Assembly (NCBI RefSeq): GCF_023073715.1
Contig: NZ_JADPKA010000029.1
Location: 434,001-498,000 of the forward strand
Reading direction: 5' to 3'
Source of the DNA: Bradyrhizobium sp. 164
Lineage (GTDB): Bacteria; Pseudomonadota; Alphaproteobacteria; Rhizobiales; Xanthobacteraceae
DNA: 64,000 bases
Each line of letters opens with the position of its first letter. Position 1 is the first letter of the stretch. A program made the translations under genes and the position numbers. The notes beneath the pieces were generated by a model. That model worked only from the letters and a program-made list of their open reading frames with translations, had not been told where the DNA came from and did not search any database. Below, piece after piece: positions 50,166-63,145 of the stretch.

Positions 50166-50963
50166 TTATGCCGCCTCAAGATCGAGATCCGCCCATACCG
50201 GCACGTGGTCCGACGGCTTCTCCCAACCGCGCACATAGCTGTCGATGCCGACATTGGCGAGCCGGTCGCTGGCCTGCGGCGACAGCAGGAGATGGTCGAT
50301 GCGCAGGCCCTGGTTCTTCTGCCAGGCCCCGGCCTGGTAGTCCCAGAAGGTGTAGAGCCCGGGCTCATCCGTGACCGCCCGCAAGGCATCGGTCAGGCCG
50401 AGCCCGAGCAGGGATTGAAAGCTCTCCCGCGTCTCGGCCTTGAACAGGGCATCCTCGGTCCAGGCGGCGGGGTTGTGGACGTCGCGGGCATGCGGGATGA
50501 CGTTGAAGTCGCCCGCGAGGATCAGCGGGACCTCCTCCTTAAGGCGTTCCTTCGAATACTCAAGAAGCCGCGACATCCATTTGAGCTTATAGGGATATTT
50601 GTCGGTGCCGACCGGATTGCCGTTGGGCAGATAGAGGCAGGCGATGCGCAAGACGCCCTGCTTGAGCGTTACCACGCCTTCGAGAAAGCGGGCATGCGCA
50701 TCCTCGTCATCGCCGGCGAGTCCCGATTTGGTCTCGTCGAACCGGAGCTTGGAGAGCAGGGCGACGCCATTGAAGGTCTTCTGCCCATGCGTAACCACGT
50801 TGTAGCCGAGCGCCTCGATCTCCAGCCGGGGGAAGGCCTCATCGACGCACTTGATCTCCTGGAGGCAGACGATGTCCGGCTGGCACTCCTTCAGCCAGGT
50901 CAGCAGCAGGTCGATCCGCTGCCGGACCGAGTTCACGTTCCAGGTGGCTACTCTGATAGGCAT
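50166..50963 (-). CDS. xth: Exodeoxyribonuclease III (AP endonuclease)
   Basis: A 265-residue EEP-fold nuclease for base-excision repair. Motifs in order: ATWNVNSVRQR near the N terminus, CLQEIKC, GDFNVIPHARDVHNP, and the catalytic SDHVPVWADL at the C terminus. Length and spacing are typical. It converges on the exoR-like gene and diverges from the hybrid kinase. Confidence 0.95.
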   Translation of the reverse strand: MPIRVATWNVNSVRQRIDLLLTWLKECQPDIVCLQEIKCVDEAFPRLEIEALGYNVVTHGQKTFNGVALLSKLRFDETKSGLAGDDEDAHARFLEGVVTLKQGVLRIACLYLPNGNPVGTDKYPYKLKWMSRLLEYSKERLKEEVPLILAGDFNVIPHARDVHNPAAWTEDALFKAETRESFQSLLGLGLTDALRAVTDEPGLYTFWDYQAGAWQKNQGLRIDHLLLSPQASDRLANVGIDSYVRGWEKPSDHVPVWADLDLEAA

Positions 50964-51117
50964 TGGGAGGGGCTCCAGGCGGGGCCACCGTTAGAACAAA
51001 ATGCAAACGCGCCCGTCAAGGCGGCCGCAGAATCTCCCACAAAATTAACCCGGCTTAAGCGCGCGGCGGGTCATTGATGCCGAAAAGGTGCCTCGGATGG
51101 GATGGCCGGACAAATCC

Positions 51118-53427
<2,310 letters not shown>

Positions 53428-53431
53428 GTGC

Positions 53432-53761
53432 TCAGATCGAGAAGCTGGTCCCGCAGCCGCACGAGGCAGTCGCGTTCGGATTGTTGACTCGGAACGAGGC
53501 GCCGATCAGATCGTCGACGAAATCGACCTGCGATCCCGCCAGGAACGGCTGCGAGGCCGAATCGACCAGCACCACAGCATTGTCCTGCTCGATCACGAGA
53601 TCGTCATCGGTGCGGGCACGGTCGATGTCGAACTTGTACTGGAAACCCGAGCAGCCGCCGCCCTCGACGGAGATGCGTAGCATCGCGCCTGACCCTTCGC
53701 CCTTGAGGATCTCCCCAATCCGGCGTGCGGCCCGGTCGCTGATGGTCACGGCAGTCGTCAT
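53432..53761 (-). CDS. erpA: A-type iron-sulfur cluster insertion protein
   Basis: A 109-residue HesB/IscA-family protein delivering Fe-S clusters to target enzymes. The three ligand Cys are visible: GGGCSGFQY near 35 and the C-terminal SCGCGTSF. Length and position beside dgt are typical of the ErpA gene in Bradyrhizobium. An interrupted palindrome lies 25-56 nt upstream of the start codon. Confidence 0.95.
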   Translation of the reverse strand: MTTAVTISDRAARRIGEILKGEGSGAMLRISVEGGGCSGFQYKFDIDRARTDDDLVIEQDNAVVLVDSASQPFLAGSQVDFVDDLIGASFRVNNPNATASCGCGTSFSI

Positions 53762-53785
53762 CGTTCGTCTCCGATAGTCCCGGTC

Positions 53786-53817
53786 ATACCAAGTTCATTG
53801 CCCAATTCGTTTGGTAT
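53786..53817. promoter_or_regulatory. 32-bp interrupted dyad between erpA and dgt
   Basis: ATACCAA (53786-53792) and TTGGTAT (53811-53817) plus inner ATTG (53797-53800) and CAAT (53803-53806) share one dyad axis, 11 of 16 positions paired. It lies between divergent starts and close to the erpA start, so an iron- or Fe-S-responsive repressor is a reasonable guess. Confidence 0.45.
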
Positions 53818-53881
53818 CCCGCGCCCGACATAGTTAAGTGCCACCATACGCAGAATCAAATGGATAGGGACTAAATTCGCC

Positions 53882-55090
53882 GTGTCCGTCGGAATGGCTG
53901 CCCCCCGCGCGCCCTTTGCCTGCGACCCCGAGCGCAGCCGCGGCCGGCTGGTCGCGGAGCCCCCGAGCCGGACCCGCAGCCCGTTCCGACGCGATTGCGA
54001 CCGCGTGATCCATTCGACCGCGTTCCGCCGCCTGAAGTACAAGACCCAGGTGTTCGTGTTCCACGAGGGCGACCACTACCGCACCCGGCTGACCCATTCG
54101 CTCGAGGTGGCCCAGATCGCCCGAGCGCTGGCCCGGCAGCTCGGGCTGGACGAGGATCTCACCGAAACCTTGGCGCTTGCCCATGATCTTGGCCATCCGC
54201 CGTTCGGCCATGCCGGCGAGCGGGCACTGGACGCCTGCCTGAAGGAGTTTGGCGGCTTCGACCACAACGCCCAGACGCTCCGCGTCGTCGCCGCGCTGGA
54301 GCACCGCTATCCCGAGTTCGATGGGCTGAACCTGACCTGGGAAGCACTGGAGGGCATCGTCAAGCACAACGGCCCGCTGACCGATCGCAGCGGCGCGCCG
54401 ATCGGACGCTATCGCGAGCACGGCGTTCCCATCGGCATCGCCGACTATATCAAGACGCATGATCTCGAATTATGGAGCTTCGCCTCGCTCGAGGCGCAGG
54501 TCGCCGCGATCGCCGACGACATTGCCTATGACGCTCACGACATCGATGACGGTCTGCGCGCCGGCCTGTTCCAGCTCGACGATCTCAAGGTGATGCCGCT
54601 GACGGCGGAGATCATCGCCGAGACCTCGGCGCATTATCCCGATCTCGAAGATGTCAGGCGCGGCGCCGAGCTGGTGCGCGAGCTGATCTCGCACCTAATC
54701 GGTGCGGTGTTCGCCGAGGCGCAGAAGAACCTTGCGGCGGTCAAGCCGCAATCGGCGCAGGACGTGCGCCAGCAGAGCCGGGCGCTGATCGCGTTCCCCG
54801 CCGAGGTCGCCGAGGAGGAGGCCGCCGTCAAGACCTTCCTCTACCAGCACATGTACCGTCACAAGCGGGTGGTGCGGGTGATGGGCGAGGCAGAGCAGAT
54901 CCTGTTCGACCTGTTCGCAAAGTACCTGAAGGTGCCGGCCGAGCTGCCGCCGGAATGGCTGCTGGGGGCGGAGGCAGACAATGAGGGCGACCGCGCCCGC
55001 CGGATCGGCAATTTCATTGCCGGAATGACCGACCGTTTCGCCCTGACCGAGCACCAGCGGCTCTTTGACTCGACCCCGGATTTGCGTTAG
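53882..55090 (+). CDS. dgt: dGTP triphosphohydrolase family protein
   Basis: A 402-residue HD-domain enzyme hydrolysing dNTPs to nucleosides and tripolyphosphate. The HD signature is seen as [17 protein letters not shown] and [16 protein letters not shown]. Start taken at GTG (53882); an ATG four codons later is an alternative. It heads the plus-strand run dgt-argS-SPOR-nagZ-scpA-scpB-tat; argS follows by 9 nt. Confidence 0.95.
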   Translation: MSVGMAAPRAPFACDPERSRGRLVAEPPSRTRSPFRRDCDRVIHSTAFRRLKYKTQVFVFHEGDHYRTRLTHSLEVAQIARALARQLGLDEDLTETLALAHDLGHPPFGHAGERALDACLKEFGGFDHNAQTLRVVAALEHRYPEFDGLNLTWEALEGIVKHNGPLTDRSGAPIGRYREHGVPIGIADYIKTHDLELWSFASLEAQVAAIADDIAYDAHDIDDGLRAGLFQLDDLKVMPLTAEIIAETSAHYPDLEDVRRGAELVRELISHLIGAVFAEAQKNLAAVKPQSAQDVRQQSRALIAFPAEVAEEEAAVKTFLYQHMYRHKRVVRVMGEAEQILFDLFAKYLKVPAELPPEWLLGAEADNEGDRARRIGNFIAGMTDRFALTEHQRLFDSTPDLR

Positions 55091-55099
55091 GCGGCGGCC

Positions 55100-56890
55100 A
55101 TGCCCGACCCGTCCTCATCCCTGCACCTGTTCGCCGACGTGCTCGCGCGCGTGCACGCCGCCTGCCGGACGCTGGCCGTGGACGCCAGCTGGCCTGAGGG
55201 CATCGATTTCTCGCGCGTCGTGGTTGAGCCGCCGCGCGATGCTTCCCATGGCGACATGGCGACCAACGCCGCGATGGTGCTGGCGAAAGAGGCAAAGGCA
55301 AAGCCGCGCGATCTCGCCGAGCAGATTGCCGAGCGGCTGCGCACGGATGCGCTGATCGCCAAGGTCGACGTCGCCGGTCCCGGCTTCATCAATTTGACGC
55401 TGAAGCCGGCCGCCTGGGCCGAGGCACTGCGCACGGTGCTGCGCGAGGGCGCCGATTACGGCCGCGTCCGCGGCGGCTCCAAGGTCAACGTCGAATACGT
55501 CTCGGCCAATCCGACCGGACCGATGCATGTCGGCCATTGCCGCGGCGCCGTGTTCGGCGACGCCCTGGCGAGCCTGCTTCAGTTCGCAGGCCACGACGTC
55601 ACGCGCGAATATTACATCAACGACGCCGGCGCCCAGGTCGACGTGCTCGCACGCTCCGCGTTCCTGCGATATCGCGAGGCGCTCGGCGAGGACATCGGCG
55701 CGATTCCGGAAGGACTCTATCCCGGTGACTATCTGAAGCCGGTCGGCGCTGTGCTGGTGAAGGAGCATGGCGACAAGCTCCGCGGAATGAGCGAGGCCGA
55801 GTGGCTGCCGACGGTGCGCGCCAAGGCGATCGCGATGATGATGGAAGAGATCAAGGACGATCTCGCCGCGCTCAACATCCGCCACGACGTGTTCTTCTCA
55901 GAGCGCTCGCTGATCGAGAACGGCAACAACCAGGTTGCCGAAACCATCGACTTCCTGTGCGCCAAGGGCGACATCTACGAGGGACGCCTGCCGCCGCCGA
56001 AGGGCGCGCCGGTCGAGGATTGGGAAGACCGCGAGCAGTTGCTGTTCAAGGCGACTGCCTACGGCGACGACGTCGATCGTCCGCTGATCAAGTCGGACAA
56101 TTCCTACACCTACTTCGCCTCCGACATCGCCTACCACAAGAACAAGTTCGACCGTGGTTTTGCGGAGATGATCGACGTCTGGGGCGCCGACCATGGCGGC
56201 TACATCAAGCGGATGCAGGCGGCGGTAAAGGCGACGACGTCCGGCAAGGGCGCGCTCGACGTCAAGATCGTGCAGCTCGTGAAGTTGCTGCGCAGCGGCG
56301 AGCCCGTGAAAATGTCGAAGCGGAGCGGGGACTTCGTCACCCTGCGTGAGGTGGTAGATGAGGTGGGCCAGGATGCTGTCCGTTTCATGATGCTCTACCG
56401 CAAGAACGATGCGGTGCTCGACTTCGACCTCGCCAAGGTCGTGGAACAGTCGCGCGACAACCCGGTGTTCTACGTTCAGTACGGTCACGCCCGCGGCCAC
56501 TCGATCTTCCGCAACGCGCGGGCTGAGGTGTTCCCGGAACTGCCGGAGGATACCGGCGCGCGGACCGCTTGGCTCAGTGAGTCGGCGGTGGAACGGTTGT
56601 CGGACCCGGTCGAACTCGATCTTCTCAAGCGCCTCGCAATTTTTCCGCGCATGCTGGAAGCTGCCGCCGCGGCCCACGAACCGCACCGAATTGCCTTTTA
56701 TCTCTATGATTTAGCCAGCGAATTTCATGCACTTTGGACGAAGGGGCGCGATTTGCCCTATTTACGCTTCATTATCAATAATGATGCAGATCTTACGAAG
56801 GCGCGGCTGGCCATGGTCCAGGGCGTTGTCTCAGTCCTGGCATCGGGCCTCGCCATCCTCGGCGTCCATGCCCCGGACGAGATGCGGTAG
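55100..56890 (+). CDS. argS: Arginyl-tRNA synthetase
   Basis: A 596-residue class Ia synthetase. The HIGH box reads HVGH in [13 protein letters not shown], and the KMSKS loop reads KMSKR in [11 protein letters not shown], both usual variants for ArgRS. The N-terminal Add1 domain and C-terminal anticodon-binding helices are as expected. It starts 9 nt after dgt. Confidence 0.97.
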   Translation: MPDPSSSLHLFADVLARVHAACRTLAVDASWPEGIDFSRVVVEPPRDASHGDMATNAAMVLAKEAKAKPRDLAEQIAERLRTDALIAKVDVAGPGFINLTLKPAAWAEALRTVLREGADYGRVRGGSKVNVEYVSANPTGPMHVGHCRGAVFGDALASLLQFAGHDVTREYYINDAGAQVDVLARSAFLRYREALGEDIGAIPEGLYPGDYLKPVGAVLVKEHGDKLRGMSEAEWLPTVRAKAIAMMMEEIKDDLAALNIRHDVFFSERSLIENGNNQVAETIDFLCAKGDIYEGRLPPPKGAPVEDWEDREQLLFKATAYGDDVDRPLIKSDNSYTYFASDIAYHKNKFDRGFAEMIDVWGADHGGYIKRMQAAVKATTSGKGALDVKIVQLVKLLRSGEPVKMSKRSGDFVTLREVVDEVGQDAVRFMMLYRKNDAVLDFDLAKVVEQSRDNPVFYVQYGHARGHSIFRNARAEVFPELPEDTGARTAWLSESAVERLSDPVELDLLKRLAIFPRMLEAAAAAHEPHRIAFYLYDLASEFHALWTKGRDLPYLRFIINNDADLTKARLAMVQGVVSVLASGLAILGVHAPDEMR

Positions 56891-57030
56891 TTTGGGGCGA
56901 ACTACTTAAGAGGAATTCGGGGGTAACCGGCAGAAGCCGGATCGCTTAGACTTGGTTGAAAGCCTTGTGGGTCGAAAGCCGTGCCTTGGTCGAGGGGCGC
57001 GCGGCTTTCCCGAAGGGACGCATCATCACG

Positions 57031-58605
57031 ATGGCCGAACGATATCAGGACAGACCGTTTCCCTCCGATGACTATGGTCGCGGTAGCGAGCAGCATGGGA
57101 AGGCGGAAAATGATCCCTTGGCCGAGCTCGCCCGTCTGATCGGACAGACCGATCCGTTCGCAGCGCAGTCGCCGCCGACCGCACGCCCGACGGCAGCGCC
57201 CGCGCAGAGTTATCGAGAAGACGATTATCGCCAGGACGATGATCGGCAGGTTTATGCCGAGCAGGCCTCACCGCCGCCCGGGCCGCCGTCATGGATGCGG
57301 CGCGCCAACGTACAGCCGCAGCCGACAGCCGCGCCGGAGCCCGACTATTCCGTCTCCGTAAACCCGGTTCATCCGTTGCATCGCTATTCGGCCCAGCCGA
57401 CCGCAGTTGCGCCTGAGCCGGACTTTCATCAATCGCAGGCCCATCAGGATCACGCTTATCAAGCCCAAGCCTATCAGGATCAGGCCCACCAGCAGCACGG
57501 TCAGGCTTATCAGGATCAGGCCTATCGGGAGCCGTACGCGCAGCCCGATCCGTCGCGCTATGATGATGCGCTCTATGGCCGGCTCGAGACAGGCGAGCAG
57601 GACTACCAGCGCGATCCGGCCTACCCCGACGATCCTTACGCCTACCAGAGCGACTATCCTGAGGCCGAACTTGACGAGCCGAAGAAGCAGCGCGGCGGCA
57701 TGATGACAGTCGCGGCGATCCTAGCGCTTGCCGTGGTCGGGACTGGTGCTGCCTTCGCCTACAAGACCTATGCGGGCTCGCCCCGCAGCGGCGAGCCGCC
57801 GATCATCAAGGCCGACAACACACCGACCAAGATCGTGCCGGCGCCGACGGACTCCTCCGCCAAGATGCCGGATCGCATGGTGAGCGGTGACGGCACCGAG
57901 AAGATCGTGCCGCGGGAGGAAGCGCCTGTCGACGTCAATGCCAGAGCGGCTGGTCCCCGCGTGGTGTTCCCGCCGCTGAACCAGAATGCGAATCCACCGT
58001 CGGTGGCAAGCGTGTCGCCGTCGATGGTGCCGCCGCCGAGCGCGGGGGCGGCCCCGAGCAACGGCACACTGCCGAACAATTCGCCGCGCTCAATCAGGAC
58101 GGTGGCTGTGAAGGGTGATCAGACCGATAGCGCTACGCCGCAATCGGCTGCAGCCGCCAAGCCCGCAACTGCGCCAAAACCTGTTGCCGCGCCGCCTGCG
58201 CCAATCGCGCCGCGCAATCCACCGACGTCGGCCAATGCCAGCGCCAACCAGCCTTTGTCGCTCGCGCCGCAATCGGGACCGACGGCCGAGCCTCCGCAGC
58301 GGATGGCTGCGACCAACCCGACGCAAATTGCGCCCGCCAGCAGCGGTGGGGGCTACATCGTGCAGGTTTCCTCGCAGCAGAGCGAGGAAAGTGCCGCCGC
58401 GTCCTATCGGGTGCTTCAGAGCAAGTACGGCAGTGTGCTCGGGTCCCGTTCGCCGGTGATCAAGCGCGTCGACCTCACCGACAAGGGCAAGGGCATCGTC
58501 TACCGCGCGTTCGCCGGTCCCTATGGCTCGGCCGAAGAGGCGACGCAGGCATGCAACAGCCTCAAGTCCGCAGGCCTGTCCGCCTGCTTCGTCCAGAGGA
58601 ATTAA
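57031..58605 (+). CDS. SPOR-domain membrane protein
   Basis: A 524-residue bitopic protein: a long cytoplasmic N-terminal part (1-230) that includes a Gln/Tyr/His-rich repeat (about 135-190, units like AYQDQA), one transmembrane helix (about 228-248), an Ala/Pro-rich periplasmic linker (250-440), and a C-terminal SPOR domain (about 445-524, GGGYIVQVSSQQSEE). SPOR domains bind denuded glycan at division sites, so a cell-division role is likely. The ATG is chosen over one 75 nt upstream. Confidence 0.85.
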   Translation: MAERYQDRPFPSDDYGRGSEQHGKAENDPLAELARLIGQTDPFAAQSPPTARPTAAPAQSYREDDYRQDDDRQVYAEQASPPPGPPSWMRRANVQPQPTAAPEPDYSVSVNPVHPLHRYSAQPTAVAPEPDFHQSQAHQDHAYQAQAYQDQAHQQHGQAYQDQAYREPYAQPDPSRYDDALYGRLETGEQDYQRDPAYPDDPYAYQSDYPEAELDEPKKQRGGMMTVAAILALAVVGTGAAFAYKTYAGSPRSGEPPIIKADNTPTKIVPAPTDSSAKMPDRMVSGDGTEKIVPREEAPVDVNARAAGPRVVFPPLNQNANPPSVASVSPSMVPPPSAGAAPSNGTLPNNSPRSIRTVAVKGDQTDSATPQSAAAAKPATAPKPVAAPPAPIAPRNPPTSANASANQPLSLAPQSGPTAEPPQRMAATNPTQIAPASSGGGYIVQVSSQQSEESAAASYRVLQSKYGSVLGSRSPVIKRVDLTDKGKGIVYRAFAGPYGSAEEATQACNSLKSAGLSACFVQRN

Positions 58606-58650
58606 CGGCCGTTTCCTTGACCCCCTCGCGGGGCAGGGTTAATCGGCCGT

Positions 58651-59679
58651 ATGAGCACGCGGGCCTTCATTACCGGCGTATCCGGAACGGAACTGACCGC
58701 CGCCGAGCGGGAGTTTATCCGCGCCGAACGTCCATGGGGCTTCATCCTCTTCAAGCGTAACGTCGCGGCGCCGGCTCAAGTTGCTGCATTGGTTGCGGAA
58801 TTGCGGGCAGTGGCGGGTGCTGCCGACGCGCCCGTCCTGATCGATCAGGAGGGCGGACGGGTGCAGCGGCTGGGGCCGCCGCACTGGCCGCTCTATCCGC
58901 CGGGAGCCCTATTTGCGAATTTGTACGACACTGATTCGGCGCTCGGGCTTACTGCGGCGCGCCTGAGCGCCCGCCTAATCGCGGCCGATCTCGCCGATCT
59001 CGGCATTACGGTGGATTGCTTGCCGCTCGCTGACGTGCCGGTGCCGGGTGCCGATGCCGTCATCGGCAACCGAGCTTATGGCACGGAGCCGGGCAAGGTT
59101 GCCGCGATTGCGCGCGCGGTCACCGAGGGGCTGGAGCAGGGCGGCGTGCTGCCGGTTCTCAAGCACATTCCCGGTCATGGCCGCGCCACTGCCGACACCC
59201 ATTTCAAGCTGCCGACAGTCGACACGCCCCGGGACGAGCTGGAACGGACCGATTTCGCCGCGTTCAAGCCGCTCTCGGATCTGCCAATGGCCATGACTGC
59301 ACATGTTGTGTTTAGCGCGATCGACGCCGCCCAACCGGCGACGACATCTGCGACAATGATTGCTGACGTGATTCGCGGCACAATCGGGTTCCAGGGTTTG
59401 TTAATGAGTGATGACGTGTCGATGAACGCGCTGTCGGGGAATATCGCCGAGCGGACCCGCGCCATCTTCGCGGCTGGCTGCGACGTGGCCCTGCATTGCA
59501 ACGGTAACATCGAGGAGATGCGCGACGTCGCCAGCCAGACACCCGAACTGTCCGGCAGAGCACTGGAGCGGGCGAAAGCCGCGCTCGCCGCACGCAAGCC
59601 GCCGCAGCCGCTGGACCGGGCGGCCGCACGCGCAGAACTGGACGCATTGATCGCACGGGCAAACACGGCATCCGCATGA
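58651..59679 (+). CDS. nagZ: Beta-N-acetylhexosaminidase
   Basis: A 342-residue family GH3 enzyme of peptidoglycan recycling, removing N-acetylglucosamine from anhydro-muropeptides. Motifs: DQEGGRVQRLGPP, KHIPGHGRATADTH (the flexible loop with His acid/base), and the Asp nucleophile in MSDDVSMNAL. The C terminus lacks the second GH3 domain, as in NagZ. Its stop overlaps the scpA start (ATGA). Confidence 0.94.
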   Translation: MSTRAFITGVSGTELTAAEREFIRAERPWGFILFKRNVAAPAQVAALVAELRAVAGAADAPVLIDQEGGRVQRLGPPHWPLYPPGALFANLYDTDSALGLTAARLSARLIAADLADLGITVDCLPLADVPVPGADAVIGNRAYGTEPGKVAAIARAVTEGLEQGGVLPVLKHIPGHGRATADTHFKLPTVDTPRDELERTDFAAFKPLSDLPMAMTAHVVFSAIDAAQPATTSATMIADVIRGTIGFQGLLMSDDVSMNALSGNIAERTRAIFAAGCDVALHCNGNIEEMRDVASQTPELSGRALERAKAALAARKPPQPLDRAAARAELDALIARANTASA

Positions 59680-60515
59680 CCGCAGAAATCCTATCCTTCG
59701 AAACCGGGCGGCCCGCAGAGCTTGCCGAGGGTGAGCCGGCGTTGGTCGTGGATGTCGAAGGCTATGAGGGCCCGCTCGACCTGTTGCTCGCACTGGCGCG
59801 GCAGCAGAAGGTCGACCTCGCCAAGATTTCGATCCTGGCGCTGGCCGACCAGTACCTCCACTTCATCGAGGCTGCGCGGAAAATCCGGCTGGAGCTCGCT
59901 GCTGACTATCTCGTGATGGCGGCCTGGCTTGCCTTCCTAAAGTCGCGCCTGCTGCTGCCGGAGCCGCCGAGTGCCGAAGGCCCGAGCGCGGAGCAGATGG
60001 CGACTGCGCTCGCCAACCGCCTGCGCCGGCTCGAAGCCATTCGCGAAGCCGCCAATCGGCTGATGAACAGGCCGCAATTGCAGCGCGACATCTTTCCGCG
60101 CGGCGAGCCCGAGCACATCGCGGAGATCAAGCATCCGAAATACACGGCGACGCTGTACGACCTGCTCACCGCCTATGCCGCGCAGCGCCAATCGCGCGTG
60201 CTGGCGAGCGTGCATCTGGCCAAGCGTACGGTGTGGTCGCTCGCCGAAGCGCGCGCCACGCTGGAACGGCTGGTCGGCAGTATCAGCGAACAGGATGATT
60301 GGGGCGTTCTCGACGACTTCCTGATCCGGCATGTCGCCGATCCGACGCAGCGCGCGACGGTGTTCGCCTCGAGCTTCGCCGCCGCGCTCGAACTGGTGCG
60401 CGAAGGCCAGCTTGAGCTGAACCAGAAAGAGGCGTTTGCGCCCATCTATTTCCGGAAGGGGCGTCCTAAACCGGTTCCGGACGCAGCTCCTGCGCCCGAT
60501 GCGCCGGTCGGTTAA
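59676..60515 (+). CDS. scpA: Segregation and condensation protein A
   Basis: A 279-residue kleisin of the SMC-ScpAB condensin. The N-terminal part has the family EGYEGPLDLLLALARQQKVDL stretch, split here as EGPLDLLLALARQQKVDL, followed by a helical region and a C-terminal winged helix (FEASFAAALELVREGQ-like). It overlaps nagZ by 4 nt and precedes scpB. Confidence 0.94.
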   Translation: MTAEILSFETGRPAELAEGEPALVVDVEGYEGPLDLLLALARQQKVDLAKISILALADQYLHFIEAARKIRLELAADYLVMAAWLAFLKSRLLLPEPPSAEGPSAEQMATALANRLRRLEAIREAANRLMNRPQLQRDIFPRGEPEHIAEIKHPKYTATLYDLLTAYAAQRQSRVLASVHLAKRTVWSLAEARATLERLVGSISEQDDWGVLDDFLIRHVADPTQRATVFASSFAAALELVREGQLELNQKEAFAPIYFRKGRPKPVPDAAPAPDAPVG

Positions 60516-60536
60516 GTGCAAGAAGGAGGATCTGCC

Positions 60537-61289
60537 ATGGCAAGCCTGGCTGAAGCGCGGGTAGAAGAGGCCGAGCCGATGGAGAACGAATCCCAGGCAC
60601 GGCCGGAGGAATTGCGGCTGCTGGAAGCGCTGCTGTTTGCCTCGAGTGAACCGCTGGATACGGCGACGCTGGCCAAGCGGATGCCAGACGGCGTGGACGT
60701 CAAGGCGGCGCTTGAGCAGCTCCAGGCCGATTATGCGTCGCGCGGCGTGAATCTCGTGCGCGTCGCCAACAAATGGACCTTCCGCACCGCCGGCGATCTC
60801 GCCTGGCTGATGACGCGGGAGAGCACCGAGACCCGCCGTCTGTCGCGCGCGGCGATCGAGGTGCTGGCGATCATCGCTTATCACCAGCCGGTGACGCGCG
60901 CCGAGATCGAGGAGATCCGCGGCGTCGTCACCTCGAAGGGCACGTTGGATGTGCTGCTGGAGACCGGCTGGATCAAGCCGCGCGGCCGGCGCAAGACGCC
61001 CGGCCGTCCGCTGACCTTCGGCACCACCGAGGAGTTCCTGTCGCAGTTCACTTTGGAACAGCTCGGCGACCTGCCGGGCCTCGAAGAGCTCAAGGGCACT
61101 GGCCTGCTGGATTCGCGCCTGCCGACCGGATTCAGCGTGCCGACGCCGTCGGACGACCCGACGCTGCGTGAGGACGAGGATCCGCTGGAACCGGGCGAGG
61201 GCCTCGATTTGGCGCTGGCGCCTGCGGTCGAGCCGGAGACGCCGGAAAGCGGCGATGAGGGTGGCAGCCAAGGTGGCGGCGAGGAGTGA
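60537..61289 (+). CDS. scpB: Segregation and condensation protein B
   Basis: A 250-residue double winged-helix partner of ScpA. Motifs: LEALLFASSEPL, LSRAAIEVLAIIAYHQPVTR and EIRGV. The C-terminal 50 residues are acidic and variable. The ATG at 60537 has an aggagga Shine-Dalgarno 6 nt upstream and is preferred to the GTG that overlaps the scpA stop region. Confidence 0.95.
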   Translation: MASLAEARVEEAEPMENESQARPEELRLLEALLFASSEPLDTATLAKRMPDGVDVKAALEQLQADYASRGVNLVRVANKWTFRTAGDLAWLMTRESTETRRLSRAAIEVLAIIAYHQPVTRAEIEEIRGVVTSKGTLDVLLETGWIKPRGRRKTPGRPLTFGTTEEFLSQFTLEQLGDLPGLEELKGTGLLDSRLPTGFSVPTPSDDPTLREDEDPLEPGEGLDLALAPAVEPETPESGDEGGSQGGGEE

Positions 61290-61453
61290 TGTCCGTCCGT
61301 CTACGGGCCCTGCGACCGGTTAACACTAGCAAGATTGCGTAGCGCCGACAGCGAATTGGCGCTGCCTTGGTCCTTGTTTTTGACACCCGCCAAGCCTAGG
61401 TTTCGGTAAAGATCGGCCGGGTCCCCGGCCATGCGCGTTTGGAGGGTTGCAGG

Positions 61454-61690
61454 ATGGGTTCACTCAGCATTTGGCACTGGATCTTGGTGATCGCAGTGGT
61501 CCTGCTGCTGTTCGGCCGCGGCAAGATTTCGGATCTGATGGGCGACGTGGCGCAGGGCATCAAGGCGTTCAAGAAGGGCATGCAGGACGACGATAAGCCC
61601 GCCGACAAGCCCGAGCCGGCCAAGTCCATCGAGCACAACAATGCCGCACCGACCGCGGCACGGTCCGACGTCGGCAGCAAGGCCGTCTGA
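61454..61690 (+). CDS. tatA: Sec-independent translocase protein TatA
   Basis: A 78-residue protein: short N-terminal transmembrane helix (about 6-22), the hinge [12 protein letters not shown], an amphipathic helix, and an acidic/Pro-rich tail. It forms the protein-conducting part of the Tat export system. The ATG after ggttgcagg is used. Tat substrates with RR signals are also encoded in this window. Confidence 0.95.
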   Translation: MGSLSIWHWILVIAVVLLLFGRGKISDLMGDVAQGIKAFKKGMQDDDKPADKPEPAKSIEHNNAAPTAARSDVGSKAV

Positions 61691-61779
61691 GCCAGAGAGC
61701 ACGCCAGAACGCGGGTAGCGGCCCCGATCCTGCGCGCAATGGATTGGGCCGGTTGCGGCTGGCGTGAACGGAAGACCTC

Positions 61780-62316
61780 ATGTTCGACATCGGCTGGAGT
61801 GAACTGGTCCTCATCGGGGTCGTGGCCCTGATCGCCATCGGCCCGAAGGAGCTGCCGGGCGTGCTGCGCATGGTTGGGCAGTGGATGGGCAAGGCCCGCA
61901 AGATGGCCGCCGAATTCCAGGGCCAGTTCCAGGAAGCGATGCGCGAGGCCGAGATGGCCGACCTCAAGAAGAGCTTCGACGAGGTCAAGGAAGTCGCGAC
62001 CGGCTTCAATCCGCTGACTTCGCTTCAGAAGGATGTCAGCGACGCGCTACGCGTCGATGCGCTCGACAAGCCGGCCGAGACGCCAGCCAGCGGCGCCGTC
62101 GAACCGGCGGCGAGTTCAAGTGAAACGCCGGTGATTTCGAGTGAAGCGCCGGTAACGCCAACGACACCGGAAGCGCCGACGCCCGCGACCTTCATGGAAG
62201 CCGAGGCGCACGCAGCAGCGAACGAGCCGCTTGCGATCACCCGTGAGGTCAAGCAGGCCCAGGTCGCGCAAGACACCGCGGCATCCGAAGCGATCAAGGA
62301 CGCCAAAGCGTCATGA
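61780..62316 (+). CDS. tatB: Sec-independent translocase protein TatB
   Basis: A 178-residue Tat receptor component: N-terminal helix ([26 protein letters not shown]), the amphipathic helix (about 25-65) and a long Ala/Pro/Thr/Ser-rich tail with repeats of [14 protein letters not shown] type. Its stop overlaps tatC (ATGA). Confidence 0.95.
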   Translation: MFDIGWSELVLIGVVALIAIGPKELPGVLRMVGQWMGKARKMAAEFQGQFQEAMREAEMADLKKSFDEVKEVATGFNPLTSLQKDVSDALRVDALDKPAETPASGAVEPAASSSETPVISSEAPVTPTTPEAPTPATFMEAEAHAAANEPLAITREVKQAQVAQDTAASEAIKDAKAS

Positions 62317-63125
62317 CCGACGCCGATATCGAGGCCAGCAAAGCCCCTTTGATGGACCATCTGATCGAGCTGCGGTCGCGGCTGATCAAGGCGCTGCTCG
62401 GATTCGGCGTTGCCTTCATCTTCTGCTTCTTCTTCGCCAAGCAGATCTACAACGTGCTGGTCTGGCCGTTCGTGTGGGTCGCGGGTCCCGAGAATTCCAA
62501 GTTCATCTACACGGCGCTGCTGGAATATTTCATCACTCAGCTCAAGCTCGCGCTGTTCGGCGCCGGCTTCATCTCGTTCCCGATCGTCGCGACGCAGATC
62601 TACAAGTTCGTGGCGCCCGGCCTCTACAAGCACGAGAAGCAGGCCTTCCTGCCGTATCTGGTCGCAACCCCGTTCTTCTTTGTGCTGGGCGCAGCGCTGG
62701 TCTATTTCGTCGTCCTGCCGATGCTGGTCCGCTTCTCGCTCGGCATGCAGCAGGCCGGCAGCGACGAGACCGCGCAGATCCAGCTCTTGCCCAAGGTCGG
62801 CGAATATCTGTCGCTGATGATGTCGTTGATCTTCGCCTTCGGCATCGCCTTCCAGCTGCCGGTGATCCTGACGCTGCTCGGGCGGATCGGCATCGTCACC
62901 TCGAAGATGCTGCGCGAGAAGCGCCGCTATTTCATCGTCATCGCCTTCGTCATCGCGGCCGTGCTGACGCCGCCCGACGTGCTCAGCCAGTGCTCTCTGG
63001 CGTTTCCCTTGCTAGCGCTCTACGAGGGTTCGATCATCGCGGTGGCGATGGTGGAGAAGAAGGCCGCGGCCTCGCGGGCGGCCACTGGCACCGACGTGTC
63101 GACGCCGGCCAATCCGGCGGAGTAG
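62313..63125 (+). CDS. tatC: Sec-independent translocase protein TatC
   Basis: A 270-residue six-helix protein that binds twin-arginine signals. Conserved features: [13 protein letters not shown] near the N terminus, [16 protein letters not shown] in the first cytoplasmic-proximal loop, and [12 protein letters not shown] in the C-terminal part. It overlaps tatB by 4 nt and is followed by a repeat element. Confidence 0.97.
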   Translation: MTDADIEASKAPLMDHLIELRSRLIKALLGFGVAFIFCFFFAKQIYNVLVWPFVWVAGPENSKFIYTALLEYFITQLKLALFGAGFISFPIVATQIYKFVAPGLYKHEKQAFLPYLVATPFFFVLGAALVYFVVLPMLVRFSLGMQQAGSDETAQIQLLPKVGEYLSLMMSLIFAFGIAFQLPVILTLLGRIGIVTSKMLREKRRYFIVIAFVIAAVLTPPDVLSQCSLAFPLLALYEGSIIAVAMVEKKAAASRAATGTDVSTPANPAE

Positions 63126-63145
63126 AGGACGGCCAGCCCATCGGC

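Noticed and set aside
51045..51061. TTAA-N6-TTAA resembling a CtrA box upstream of the hybrid kinase
   Set aside because: The spacing is 6 rather than the required 7 and the flanking bases do not match; not called.
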